DNA from: Hymenoscyphus infarciens
Taxonomy: Eukaryota; Ascomycota; Leotiomycetes; Helotiales; Helotiaceae
Reading direction: 5' to 3'
NCBI GenBank assembly: GCA_001414345.1
Contig: LLCB01000390.1
Coordinates: 1-64,000 of the forward strand
Length of the DNA: 64,000 nt
Positions 33,352-46,426 of this stretch are shown piece by piece (the first letter of the stretch is position 1; each line of letters starts with the position of its first letter). The notes beneath the pieces were generated by a model. The model ran no database searches. It was not told where the DNA came from and was given only the letters and a program-made list of their open reading frames with translations. The translations under genes and the position numbers were made by a program.

Positions 33352-34485
33352 ATGGAATATCAACCACAAGTCCAAGAGAATGGGAAAGTTGGCAAGGCCA
33401 AAGGAATTTGGAAGAGATCTAGAACCGAGTCAACGTTCACTGTGGTCTGGTTTATAGCTTTTGCAATCAGTCAGTTTCCTTCCAGCAATTCAGATTGAAG
33501 GGAACTTGAAACTAACGACTTGTTTTAGTTTCACTTGGACTTGCTCTCATTATACCCCTCGGCTGTTTATCACCTCCTACCAAACACTTCGCACTTTTTT
33601 CCGTCAACCCTCGGGTTCTTGGCCACAGATACAATCTCAGAAACAATACTGGACACACCTATGGAGGAAAAGATTTAGAGGGGGACCTAACAGCATTTCC
33701 GGATATCTACAGGGTTGGGATGTCGGGTACGTTTCACGAATGGGAAACGTTATCCCAGAGTTTTGTCTAATGGTCAATGCTGACCAATTGATCAAGGTGT
33801 GTGTAGAGAATACCTCAACACTAGCGAAATTCGGTGCACCAAAAGCTTTCCTCAGATTCTTAACTTGGCTACCTTGATCGATGTAGACATCGCAGCTTTA
33901 CCGAATACAACGACTTATCATCTTCAGTCGTTCTGGGACAACATCACCCACGATGACAAGGTAGCGCAACTCGAGACTACTGGGGCATCACTTGCAAAAG
34001 CGTCTGCTGGCTTGACCATAACTTCCCTCGTCCTCGCCCCATTATTCTTTGCCGTCATGATACTCATGTTCATGCTGAAAAGGCCCGGATACCCCACCGT
34101 TGCGGCTTGTCTCACGATTTTTGACGCGGTATTGATAGTTCTCGCTGCCGCACTCTGGATTACTGCAAGCGCGCAGTACACTTCCGCTATCGAATCGTTG
34201 GCTGGAGGGGCCATCAACGAAAACCGTTCATTCTGGGGTGCGACGGATCTTTTTCCCTTGTCGTTGGGACTTTACCTCTTTCTCCTCGCTGCGCTTACGA
34301 AACTCATCGTTTTGCCATTCATGGCATTGATTGTTCTAGTGTTGCTTTTCATACTAATTATCTGCGCAATTTTGTTTATCTATATTGTATTTCTTCTGTT
34401 TCTCTGTTTACTTGCGATGTGTGGTGGGGACGAGAAGACCAAGGTGACGGTGGAAACTCACTATTACCCTGCCAGTAATTATTAG
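33352..34485 (+). CDS. four-transmembrane protein (SUR7/PalI-like topology)
   Basis: Three exons (33352-33469, 33529-33726, 33809-34485) keep frame and give 330 aa. Introns of 59 and 82 bp have GT-AG ends, and the second has a GCTGACC branch site. Membrane segments: VVWFIAFAI with LGLALIIPLGCL (about 30-55), SAGLTITSLVLAPLFFAVMI (about 180-205), AACLTIFDAVLIVLAAALWI (about 215-240) and a long hydrophobic C-terminal stretch (about 270-320). Between TM1 and TM2 is an extracellular loop with GMSEYLNTSEIRC. This topology resembles fungal SUR7/PalI-type (claudin-like) plasma-membrane proteins, but no diagnostic motif was secured. The gene lies on a short island between two RIP-degraded transposons and looks intact. 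Confidence 0.7.
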
Positions 34486-34657
34486 CTTGGAGAAAGGCTT
34501 TGTACTGAGGAGTTTGCCTATTTGTTTTGCTATTTTGCGCTGAGCGATATCGGAGTTGCATGGACGAGGTGGGGGGCCGTATTGAAGGGGCTCTATAATG
34601 AGTAAAATCACCAAGACCCCTCTCAGTGCATTTGTTAAGGCTGTTTCCAAGCGCTTT

Positions 34658-37600
34658 TTTTTTTTTTTTTTTTTTTGTAATCAATAGTCTATTTATCTGC
34701 TTTAGCGGATATACAGACGCACTATTTAGGTCTAGTCTATAAATGTGGTTATAAGCCATCGGCTCTATATCTAGAGCTAATAAAAGAAAGATAAAAGAGA
34801 CCTATAAATTAAATAAATTAAATAATCTAAACTCTAAGTATAACCTCTATCTCAACCTCGCCTTTTGATCTAGTATATATTATGTTATATAAAATAATAG
34901 CCCTCTTAAGAGCTTAGTTAGTATAGATAATAATCGTTATAATACTACTCTAGCCGTCCTCTTTATAGTGCCTCTTATTTATAGAGGCGAATATATTTTG
35001 ACGTATACTATAAATTAGTCTAAAAGACTACTTATAAGTATAAAAGAGACAGTTTTAGGTATAAGTTTACTATCTAAAAGAAAGACCCTAGTATTACTAG
35101 TATACTCTACTCCTATATACTCTAGTTATAAATCTTTAAAGTCTTTATAGTCTTTAAGTATATATTTAATAGTTTAGTATAATTAGTTATATTTATACTA
35201 TAAGTTATCTATCTTATTAATCTTATATAAGTATCTATTTAGACTAATCTTCTTAATTCTTATCTAGATTAGTACTAAAGATTTAACCTTTATAAGGTTT
35301 TAGTATAGTTATTAAGTATAGTAAAATAGCGAGATCTCCTCTTTTACTTATCTTTTCTTATATAATATACTAGTATTCTTAAGGTCCTACTTTTAATACT
35401 AAAGAGATCTAGCTATTAAATTAATTATTCTTTTATAAGAGAATAGGAGCTATAAGAGCTACGCTATATACTACTCTAGAGCTTTTAATAACCTCTTCTC
35501 TTTATTCTCTTTTGCTTACTAATTAGTAGCTTACTTCGTAAGCTCGTTAGCCTTTTTATTATCTAGAATATTTATATATACTAAGATCTATTAAATTATT
35601 ACCTCTATATTCCTCCTTTTTAAGATACTATATAACTAGTATATCTTTCTTAAGATAAATTACCTAGACTAGTTTCTAAGTCTTGTAGATAATATAATAG
35701 TAGCTTAGTTATTAATAAAGATAGTAAGCTTTTTTACTATATCTCCTCCTCTATTTACTATACTAAGAGCTATCTATATACTAATAAGCTTAGCCTTATA
35801 GACTATAAACTACTTACTTAGTCTAATATCTATTTTATATACCTACTCTCTATATAGTTCTTATATAGCTATACTAACTTAGTTATTAATATTACTTCTA
35901 TTTATAAAGACTTATATATATATAAAGTAAGATTATTTTTAGACTTTATTATATTCTTTTACTATTATCTTAATATCTAGAGTAATATAGATATTAGGTA
36001 GTAACTACTATAGTTTAGTAATAATTAGGATCTTCTTTTTAATTCTTTCTTATTATTATTATCTAATAGTTATTTATACTTTATACTTAAGTTCTTAAAA
36101 AGAGGAGAGATAAGCTAAGTTATCTTTGATAGTTCCTCTCTTTTATAATATTATAATACGTATATATATAAGTAATACTTTAATTTAGTTTATAGAAATT
36201 ATACTAGTATAGTCTAGCTAAATGTTAATTAGAAGGAAATCTGTTTTAGCTTTAATAACTACTACTACTATAGTTTAGAAAGCTCTAGTTACTATATATA
36301 ATACCTTCTTTTAGAGGGTATTTAGTATTTAGATTATCTTCTTCTAATAAGTTTTTTAACTTTATACTATTAAGTTAGATATCTACTAAGTTAAGCTAGT
36401 AAATAAGATCTAAGGTATAATAATCGCTTTTATAAGAGTAATTATATTACTTATTAAAGCATCCTACGTTAACCTTACTATACTACTTAGTATCTAAATC
36501 GACTTCTTAATCTTAACCTTAATATATTCTATATACTTTATACTATTTAGTTTAAAGTCTAAGATAACTTCTAGATATTAAGTATAAGATATAGCTTTAA
36601 TAATCTTACTCTATTTTAGATTAATAAACTAGAATTCGTTATAAATATACTTTTTATCTTCTTTATAGATAAAGTAGATAAGCTTATACTTAGCAGAAGC
36701 AAATACTAAAGCGTGTTTTTAAACCTAGTTATTAGCTTTATAATATATAATCTCTAGCTTTTAGATTATAGCCTCTATAATATAGCTCTTTATAAAAAAG
36801 TATATATTATTAATATACTTTATAGATAAGTTATAGCCTCTACTAATATTAATAAAGTCTATGTTATAAAAGAGGTAGAGAATAGAGAAGAGAGAAGAGC
36901 CTTAGAGAATACTAGTTATTATATTATATATATTACTTATATCTTTAAATAGCTTAATCTAGATAGTCTTCTCTATAAGATAGCTAGATATCTAGTAAAT
37001 AACTTTTAAAAATAAGCCTCTTTTTTTTATATTATAGATTAGCTTCTTATATAACGTATAGTTAAAGGCTCTTAAGATGTTAAGTATAAGTAAGCTTACT
37101 ACTTTTCTCTTTCTCTAAGCTAAGTATATCTTTTTAAGTAAGAGATATATACTATATTTATATAATAATTATTTATAGCCTTCTATATAAGTTATTAGTA
37201 GTATAAAGTGTTTCTCTATATAGTACTAGATCCTTTTAGTAAGTACTAAATCTATAACCTTATCTATTATATTTATAAGAGTAATAGAATAGTATAATTT
37301 AGGCTTAGTATACGTCTCTTTTCTAGGCTTATATAGAGTAACTATAATAGACTTCTTAAACTCTCTTAAGTAGTACTAAAGTTCTATAGACTTATTAAAG
37401 ATATTAGTAAGATATAAAGTAAGAATACTAGCTACTATTTAGATAACTCTATTTAGTATTCTATCTTCTTTTAGAGCTTTATCTAGTAAGGTCTCTTATA
37501 TTACTACTCTTACTTTATATTCTTAAATAGAGGTCTAGGGCTCTTTAGGAGAGTAATATAGATAAAAGTAAGTATTAGAGAGGTTAGGTTTAAGAGAGGA

Positions 37601-40600
37601 TAAGAAGAAGGTTTGTTATAGTATATTAGCTTTTACTTATATATCCTCTACTATTATACTATCTCCTCTCTTTAGATTAGAAGTAAAAGTAGAAGCTTAA
37701 GACCCTCTTAATCTTATCTACTTTACTAAAGCTTATAACTCTTTCTTATCTCTTATATTTAATACCTTATCTCTATAAATATCTCTTTAAGCGATTATAA
37801 TTAGCTTTTTTCTTATCTTTTTAGCTTCTTAGAAAGCTCTTAAGTTATACTCTATATTATTTAATTTATTCTACCTTCTTTATATATACTTAACTTCTTA
37901 AATAGCTTCTCTATACTCTTATATAAAGCTAGACATCGATTTAAGAGTAAGGATATAGTCTAGTATCGAGGCTTATATAGCTACTTAGACTGCTTAAATT
38001 ATAAGATTAACTACTATATCTAGATTAGCTATAGTATAGATTTTAGACTTTAGAAGAAGTAGTAGAAGTATTATATTAAGAAGCTCTACGTCTGTTCTCT
38101 TAAAGTTCTTATTAACTATAACTAGAGTAGGTATATAGTTGATAAGAAGGACTATTTTAACTAGGACGTGGTTAGTAGCTATGTCTAGGTCTTTTTAGAC
38201 TCTATATAACTAGATTAAGTCTATAAGTCTAGAGTTATACTAACTTAAGTTAATAGTAGTCTTAATAAGGTAAGATTAAATATTAGATTAGAGTCTAGTA
38301 ACTAAGCCTTTTAGTAGTACTAGTTCTAGATATCTTTCTCTTACTATACTTAGTAAAGCTATAGTTTAAGCTTTCCTCTTTTAACTATATATAGGTAATA
38401 GTAAGTCTTTAAACTACTCTTTATAGTATAGATTAAAGTCTCCTACTACTACCTATTTATTGTTTTTATACTTTTTAAGTACTATGTTAAGTTCTAGTAG
38501 AATAGATTAGACTAGAATACCTTCTTATTTCTCTTCTATATATGTCTTACTTAGCTAATCTTACTATTAGAGGTTATAGATATTATAAATAATAATAACT
38601 TTATTACTATTACCTATTTTTAGTATAATATAAAAAGAGTATAGATAATCGCCTCTACTAATAACCTTTATTAAAGTAAGATTAATTTTTCTATTTATAA
38701 GAAAGTATATAAGTAGTCTACTCTATCTACTTATAAAAGCTTTAAATCTTCTTTAAGAGAGATTATAAATAAGTTTTTTATTATAGCTATTTAGCTATAG
38801 CTCTTAAATTACTATAATATTATATTCTTTTACTATCTTATTATATAGAAGTAGGTTTATTATATTATATAACTTTTTAATGTTATATTATAAAATAAAA
38901 AGAGTAGAGTACTAGTATATACTTATTAATTAGTTTAAGAGAAGGTTTAACGTTTTATAGCTTTAGTACTTAAAACGTTTATAGATAGAGTATTTAATAA
39001 TACCTTTAAACTTAATAGAATACTAGAGGAGATATTAGTAAGGTTGTTCTCTAACTTTAAAGCTAATCCTATACTAGTATAGTTAGTAGCTCTTTTTATA
39101 GTATAGCTCTTAGTAATCTCTTTATACTCTTATACTAGGCTATTATATCTTCTATTACTAGTAAGCCTAGCCTATTTAACTTTAGATATAAAGGCGAAGT
39201 ATATCTTCTTTATAGCCCTTTTATTACTTTTTATTACTATAGTATATCTATTACTAATATTTCTATTCTCTTTAGGCTTTATAAAAGAGCTATTAAATTT
39301 TCTATATTAGAGCTTAAGTTACTACTAGGTTAGTATATTTAGAGTCTTAAAAGACTAGCTATTTTAACTAAAGATATTACTTAGGTTAGTTAGTATTATA
39401 AATAGTTATTAAGTAGTAGGTAAGTTAGTAAAAGTAGTAAAGATAAAGAGTTTAGATAAGATAGGCTTTTATAAAGTAACTCTTACTTCTACTTTCTTCT
39501 TTCTTAATCTCTTTATAATTCCTTCTACTATTACTAGAGGTGCCTTATCTACTTCTACTATCTCTCTTTCTATTTAGATATCCTTATAGGCGTCTTAAGT
39601 AGTAGGTTCGGCTTAGGAGAAGAGAGTAGGGAGTCCTATAAATAGGTTACTTTCTTTCTTTAAAGCTTCTTTGTCTAACGTAGTAGCTCTACTCTCTTAT
39701 TAGAAGACTAATAGTATAAGAACTAGCCTTACTAGGAATAGTGGCTATAGCTATAAGCGTCTTCTCTTATTCTTAACTCTCTCTATAGCTTAGCTATAGA
39801 ATTTATAGTCCTTCGAGAATACTATATATAAGAGTTTATAGTTAGTATACTTATAAGAGGTTTTATCTCTTATATAGTCCTTAGTATTATAGTCTATAGT
39901 ATAGAAGCTATACTTTCGCTTAGCTTTATATATACGTACTATGTAGTTATATCTATAATAGTAGAAGTATTAGATAACTTAGGCTTTTTAGCTATACTAT
40001 TATATAGATTTAGAAGCTCCTTCTTATACTACTTTATATACCTTAATATAGGTATTAGTAATCTCTATATTATAGAATTCTACTATAATAGTGTTAGTAT
40101 TCTTTCTTAGCTTCTATTTAAAGAGCTATCTAATACCTAAAATCTCTTCTAAGCTATAGATAAGGGTTAGGTTAGCAGTATATAGCTTCTTAGCTATAGT
40201 CTCCTAGTCTCTTATATCTACTAATTTAATTAGTATTAAAGATACGACTACTCTCTATATTAGTACTAGGACTATAGCCTTCTTCTCTAGAAAGCTTACC
40301 TATTCTTCTCTATAGTATACTATCTTCTCTACTATTATAGGGTTACTAGTATAGAGAAAGACGTCTCTGCTATTTATTAGCTTAGTAGCCTCTATCTACT
40401 TTAGTATAGCTAATGTCTTTATAGTAGAGCGTACGCTATTATTATTATAGCTAGGGTATACGCCGAGTACTATAGTAATAGCTTTATTTACTTACTATAG
40501 AAGCTTTTTAAATGGCTTTAGGAGAGCTTATAAGCGCTTCTTAGTAATATTATAGTCGATAAGTATATATATCTCTTTTATAATAAGGCTGTCGAGGGTA

Positions 40601-41170
40601 GAGGCTCTTATAGTAGAAGAGGATACGTAGGTAGTAGGACTAGTACTATTACTATTACTAGCACTCTTAGTAATAGACGTATAGGTTAGTATATTAGTAG
40701 ACGTACTCTAGCCTTACTACTACTTTTAGGCTTCTTTACCTTTACTTAGAAGCTTCTAGATTAACGCGTTTTAGTATATATTATAGGCTTTAAAGTCTAT
40801 CTAGAGTTACTAAATAGCCTACTATAGCTAGCTCTAATTACCTTATACTTCTAATATAGAGAGGTATTTAATAACTAAATTAAGAAAGAGGATTATAGTA
40901 GTATTAGATACTACTCTCTTCTTTTCTTTAGTACTATAGTTACTATATACCTTAAGTTATTATACTTTAGCTAGGAGGTAATTACTATAAACGTGTCTAT
41001 CTACGTCTTTCTTCTTAACAATAGGCTACGTAGCTAAAGCTCTTAATACTATTAGAGGAAGAGACCCTTAGGAATTAATTATAATTATCTACTTATCAAT
41101 GTGGTATATAGTTGTGGTTTTATTTCTAAAAAAAAATCGATTCGTTGGACACCCTCTTTATATTGTGAAT
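34658..41170 (-). mobile_element. RIP-degraded LINE retrotransposon (Tad1-like), 6.5 kb
   Basis: The element is read on the minus strand. A run of about 22 T at 34655-34676 is the poly-A tail. TTTCCAAGCGCTTT occurs just outside both ends (34644-34657 and 41171-41184), a 14-bp target duplication typical of target-primed reverse transcription. Inside, 36910-36795 (minus) reads ILxGSSLFSILYLFYNIDF and then YINNIYFFIKS. With G-to-A reversal these match the reverse-transcriptase QGSPLSPILYLFYN and YVDD motifs. 39970-39790 (minus) reads as CCHC zinc-knuckle protein if TAT is taken as mutated TGT (for example YRYNYIVRIYKAKRKYSFY). Order (knuckles upstream of RT) fits ORF1-ORF2 LINEs of the fungal Tad1 type. 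No intact ORF remains. Confidence 0.88.
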
Positions 41171-41184
41171 TTTCCAAGCGCTTT

Positions 41185-41928
41185 GTCACAAATTTCAAAG
41201 CCCAGCCAAGACTACCAAGTTGACTTTTTATTTATTTAGCGCGGATCAATTGAAATTCCTTCCACCGCCGTTTTCTGATTGGGTTGTAAGCACAATTTCA
41301 AGCATGAATGATCCACCTCTCCAAAGTTTATTGTTGCGGGTCTCCCGATCTCCCTTTCCAGATCCCCCTCGCATCTCGGTAATAATCACGATCCATATGG
41401 ATTGAAACAATTCCTTTGATTCTATGCCAATTCTTACGTGCGCCAAAGTCTATACATGAAAGACTGTATTGGTGGACAAATCTGCTAGGTGTGGATCCCG
41501 GGTGTTGGGGTAGTCTGTCCTCCTCGAGGAATTAATTTAAGTGAGGATCCAACTCCCCGCTTTCGTCCCCCAGGACTTAATCCAAAAGTGGGAGCTCAGA
41601 AGAAAGATGCGATGAACCAGAACGTATCACTTGCAGCACACAGGGTATGCCTTGCAACCTGCCTACTCTATCTAAACATGCTCGCAAATCGGTGGAGTGA
41701 CTGGGAATATGGTGAGTTAAACTGATGCATAGCACCACTGGAACCCCAAAAAGTACCGGGTAAGCTGTCGGAGCGGAGTGGAAACACTGGAAAACAAGTC
41801 TTGGAAATATGAGGAATATACGAGGATATATAATCCCAATTCCCCATTCTAGCTTTTTGGGTTAACTTCAGTGTTTTACACCTCAAAGTCACAGCACACT
41901 TATTTTTTGCCTCCAAAAATCATTCACG
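41185..41928. other. upstream region of FMN dehydrogenase gene
   Basis: The DNA returns to normal composition after the LINE target duplication. Promoter and 5' leader of the gene at 41929 must lie here. A TATA-like GATATATAAT sits at about 41824. No other gene seen. Confidence 0.45.
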
Positions 41929-43746
41929 ATGCGTTCATTCATTACAATTACTTCGCTTATCTCGACTGTTCTTGCAGCAGAACCAGTAAACAAATATTTC
42001 TCTTTATTACTCCCTTGAATCCTCGCCATGACAGTCTTAACATTTTTGCAGTGGCTCGAGGAACCAGATACCGGCTTAGTAAATTACCTTGCTTCGACCA
42101 ACTACACCGAAGGTTCATTGCCACTCCTTAAGGATATAAGGGCAGCTCCAGATTTCGATTGGGCTGCAGAAGCACATTTAGGCGACCAGCAATACGCATT
42201 TTACAGAACTGCAGCTGCCGGCGAGTGGAGTTATCGTAACAACCTCGACATCTGGTCGAAGATCAAGTTCCGAAGTGGGTATTCTCTGAGTTCTTTTTCC
42301 CTTTTTCAAGTTGTTTCGGGAGGATTGAGACACCATTTCCTCCCTAGAGATCTCACTTCCTCCTCACATAACCCCGTTTCTTTCTAGTTTCCTTAAACAT
42401 ACTTGTAGAAAGGGCAATACTTACTCCGAGATCTTCCGTAGCTCGCATGTTGAACGATGTCTCTAAATTAAACGAGACCCTGCCGTGTGTTGCATAGCAC
42501 TATTCATGATATGTGCGGAACTAACCACGCAAACAACAGTGTCACCTTCATGGGATACAATTTCAGTGCTCCTATTTTCATCGCACCTGCTGCCCGTGCC
42601 GTTTACGGAAACGAGAGAGCTGAATTGAACTTTGTCGATGCGGCTGCCAGTGAGAACATTTTGTACACTGTAGGTCAATTCTCCATTACGGACACATTCT
42701 GTTTGCGCGAACCTACTTGCTAACAAAAGTCTAGGCTGCACTTTATGCTTCGAAGACCATCGAAGAGATTGGAGCTCAAAAACACAATGACACCCCCAAC
42801 GGGCCCCAAGTTACATTCCAGCAGGTTTGTTGTCCCTCTGATAAATTCATCGAGACCACCTTCTAATCACCCGCCAGATTTATGGAAACACAAACTTGTC
42901 CGTAACCTGGGATGCTATCGCACGTGCGGAGGCCCAGAATGCCAAAGCTATTGTCTTCACAATTGATGCACCTGCTACATCTACTCGCCACCGCGCAGCT
43001 CGTTACGACACAACCAACGCGTATGCTTTTCCCCATCTGTAATGCAATATCCGCAAAACTAATTTATCTTCTTTATCAGCAATGGTGTCACTGGAGCACT
43101 CACAGTAAGAACCTTGCATCCCCAGTCCCCCTCGGCTAAATTTTCTAACCAGAATTCAGTGGGACCTCTACGACCAAATCAGAAACCACACCAAGTTACC
43201 AGTTATACCTAAAGGCATCACAACTGTCGAAGATGCACTTCTCGCAATTGAGAAGGGCGCACCAGCAATCTACATCTCCAACCACGGGGGTAGACAGCTC
43301 GACCACAGCCCTTCGCCACTTGAGATCGCTTATGAAATCTACAAAAATGCCCCAGAGGTCTTCACCAAGATTGATGTGATGGCTGACAGTGGTGTGAGAT
43401 ATGGTACAGATGTGCTTAAGCTCCTCGCTTTGGGCGTAAAGATGGTCGGAATGGGACGCCCATTTATGTTTGCCAACTGCTACGGACTTGAGGGTGTTAC
43501 CAAGCTCATTCAAATTATGAAGACCGAGATTGTCGATGATGGAGCGCAAGCTGGTATTACCGATTTGAGGAACGTCAGCACCAAGATTGTAAGTAGCCAT
43601 GGCTCTACTATTTATATACTTGTCCAAGTACTGATAAGAAATAGTTCAATGCCCGTGCTCTCGACGCTACCGTATATCTAATGGACGAAGAAGAAACCAC
43701 TGCCAAGAACCAAGTCATCGCCAATGCCAGAAAGCATCAATTTTAG
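41929..43746 (+). CDS. secreted FMN-dependent alpha-hydroxy acid dehydrogenase
   Basis: Nine exons keep frame: 41929-41985, 42052-42278, 42431-42484, 42540-42669, 42735-42824, 42878-43020, 43080-43104, 43160-43588, 43645-43746. They give 418 aa. The family (lactate/glycolate/mandelate dehydrogenases) oxidises 2-hydroxy acids to 2-oxo acids on FMN. Signal peptide: MRSFITITSLISTVLAAEP. Barrel motifs: GYNFSAPIFIAPAARA, AIVFTIDAP, KLPVIPKGITTVEDA and the active-site block YISNHGGRQLDHSPSP, where His is the catalytic base. These are followed by VMADSGVRYGTDVLKLLALG and VGMGRPFMFA for FMN phosphate binding. It lacks the cytochrome b5 domain of yeast Cyb2. Secretion, unusual for the family, is supported by the leader and by NYTEG/NNS-type sequons. 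The substrate is not predictable. The third-exon junction (42278/42431) is the least certain. Confidence 0.88.
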
Positions 43747-44705
43747 AGTCACTTCACAGAAATGAACAGCACTGGCGGACCATTGGAAAATCCTAGCACA
43801 CCTTGTGCGTTCTTTGTATATATTTTAGAGGTACATAGGTACGGTGGGATGATTTGGTGAATTCGATTGAACGAGTTTCACGACATGTTCCACTCTGATT
43901 TAAAAAAAGCTTGATGCACCTCCATACAAAAGGGGCAATAGAGGGGTGGCTGGCACGTGACCATCACTGGCGCAGCTTACTGGTGGCTTACTTGGAAAGA
44001 GTTAGATAAAATGATGGTGGGTTTGTCAAGGCTCCCAACGTCCTGGAACAATGAACCATTTCTCGGAGGAAGCAACAAAGATGAAGCACAGTTAACCCAA
44101 CGTACTAGTAGGAGAATGGAGAACTTTGGTTTTTCCTTATTCCAATCATTCTTCACAACATAGCCTGCATATTGGCAAGCGCCCAAAAGAACTAGAACTA
44201 ACTAGAACTCGGTTTAATGTTTGCTTTGAATGCCCTAAGTTAACTTCATTGCCCTCAATGATAGACTTTGGTTGTTTCCCAAGACTGAAAATCGATATCT
44301 TCGCTAGCCAAACCAGCCAAACCAGCCAAACCATCCTTTAATGTTTCTAGAGGCACATGACGATGCTATAAATACATTCGCAGAACAGAAGGAAGTTAAG
44401 AGCTGTGGTTTTCTCAAATGAATTGTCATTTTACATGGTTCCTGACAGAAAATGTAATACCTAGTCGGAGGTGACTTTGAACTGTGCTAATACAAGCCAT
44501 AACGCCCCCACCAAGTCTGCTTCCATCTAGTTATCATTTCAAGTTGACGAAATTGGCAACTGAGTTCCGGAACCAGTAATATTTCGAAGCCAAATCCGTG
44601 TTTGCCTCGGCTTGCCCAGATGTGCTGCAGTGTTCTACTGTACCATATATTATTTACCCCGTCCCAACATTCCGGATATAAACGCCAACGCCCCTGTTCG
44701 AATAG
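43747..44705. other. convergent intergenic region
   Basis: Lies between two convergent genes, so it holds both 3' UTRs. Three copies of a 10-bp CCAAACCAGC repeat occur at about 44308-44334. No further gene recognised. Confidence 0.45.
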
Positions 44706-46426
44706 TCATGTAGTGTTGCTTCGTACCTTGCAGTTACCTGCAACCAAATCCTCGGTGCTCTTATTGGTTGCCATCCCCTGGTTCGCTGAGACACCAATAC
44801 CACCTCTCTCTTCATCAAAGGTAATTGCACTTTTCGTCGAGCTGCCGAATCGACCGTCCCTCGGGGATGATTTCACGTCGTCCAAACTCATTGGACTTCC
44901 TGGGGTTTCTGGCCTGGCTGATCTTCCATCCCGTTCGACGACCACACTGTGTCTGATTTCCACATTTATTCCCCCTTGTCTTTGATATTCAATTCCATCC
45001 TCGAGGTTGGTAGGTGTTCCGCAATCAATTACAGTGGTTTTTTTGTTGGGGGCGTGTATCCATCCTTTCTGGCTTTCAGTTTTGGCCGGCTTTGGAAAGG
45101 GGTTGTGTTTGCTTTTGAGGGAGGAGAGTTGGTTTGCAGGTGCTTGAAGGGGTTTTGAGTGTCGATCGAGAGAGGAGTTGACAGGAGAGTCTTTGGTGGT
45201 AACCCAGTGGAGCATCAGAACAGAAAAGAGGACTGTTCAGAGTTAGACCACTGAAGTCGCAAAGTGAAGAAAGCGGGAATACTCACTGTCGGAGTTGCAG
45301 CAGAGGAGGCAGATCCATGCAGCCTCTCCCCTGAGAGTCATGAGGATGGTGAGATTTATAAGGCTCGAAGTCAAGGTGCCACAGCTTCCAATGAAAGATC
45401 TGAATCCAATTCTTCGCAGTCGTGGATTTGGGCTCGTCTTATATGAATATAACCCTAAATCGCAAAATTAGACGGAGTCTTGAGTAGGTCTGAATGGCAA
45501 AGCGACTGACCTCGGAGAGGAATGATAAACAACAAGGTCAAGAAAGCCTACATCGACGTTAGCCGACCTATTTATTTCTGCATTCCAAATCTTCCAAGAT
45601 ACTTACGTTGATAATCGCATCGAGAATGATCAGTGGCATCAAAACCTTGAGTTCCATTCCAATTATACATGTCCCACTAGGTGTGAAGTATGATATTTTG
45701 TAGATGAAGTTGAACACCACAATGATGGCGAATGGAAGAAGCATGCCAAAGCAGTTAAAACAATAGAGCTTTGACTTTAATCTCGAGGTTGCTACTGAGC
45801 GGACGATGAACTGTCACAATTAGCACATATCGCTAGTGTTTTGTGGCTGGAATCACCTACCACTTTCTCAACCAGGAAATAATAAACAAGGAGCTGGGTT
45901 CAAATAATCAGCAGCCATTCTCTATCTTTCGGTACGATTGCGCAGGCCGCACCTTAGCAGACATGTAGCACACGAGACAAATGTAAATTGCTGTAGCGCA
46001 TATCGAAAGGTTTTTGTTTAGACCAAAGCCCCACGTGAGGATTGTCGTGGTGAGGATGAAGATTAGAGAGTCGATGTAGATGAGGTGGATGACTTCAATC
46101 CAAAGTCAGCTTGGGGTTTGAAAGCATGATTTGACGAATACTGACGCCATCGCACCAAAGGGATTTCTCTCCAATTCCTATCCTTGAGCAGAATGAGTCT
46201 CCTTGCTAATATGAAGTCAGTGGGAAGCTCGGCAATGGACCAAGTAGCTCTATCAAAGTGAAAGGATGACTACCAGGACGTAGATTAGAGGATGTGAGAT
46301 TTGAATATTGAGCTTACCTAGACATACTACCAATACCAGAATTGTCACAGTCTCGATAATCGCACTCATCACCAAGCCACCCAAAGGAATGGCGGCAGGG
46401 ATGTGTTGTAAAACTGTAATGGACAT
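44706..46426 (-). CDS. seven-transmembrane integral membrane protein
   Basis: Eight exons keep frame: 46426-46318, 46205-46146, 46092-45953, 45893-45861, 45810-45607, 45547-45511, 45454-45287 and 45232-44706, giving 425 aa. Hydrophobic segments in order: LVMSAIIETVTILVLVVCL, IYIDSLIFILTTTILTWGF, SICATAIYICLVCYMSA, LLVYYFLVEKV, FGMLLPFAIIVVFNFIYKI, LMPLIILDAIINAFLTLLFI and SLINLTILMTL with AAWICLLCC. The last ~160 residues are a Ser/Pro-rich cytoplasmic tail. The pattern is that of a fungal 7-TM receptor-like protein of the type often annotated 'integral membrane protein'. I cannot place it in a named GPCR class. Eight consistent junctions make the gene model itself strong; the ligand and role are unknown. 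Confidence 0.78.

Noticed and set aside
33728..33879. Alternative frame in the four-TM gene (EFCLMVNADQLIKVCVEN onward)
   Set aside because: It would need a 32-bp intron and then runs into a stop; the 82-bp intron 33727-33808 keeps the frame into the membrane domain.
42485..42497. A 13-nt GT-AG segment in the FMN dehydrogenase gene as an intron
   Set aside because: Too short to splice; the 55-nt intron 42485-42539 with a CTAAC branch site restores the family sequence.
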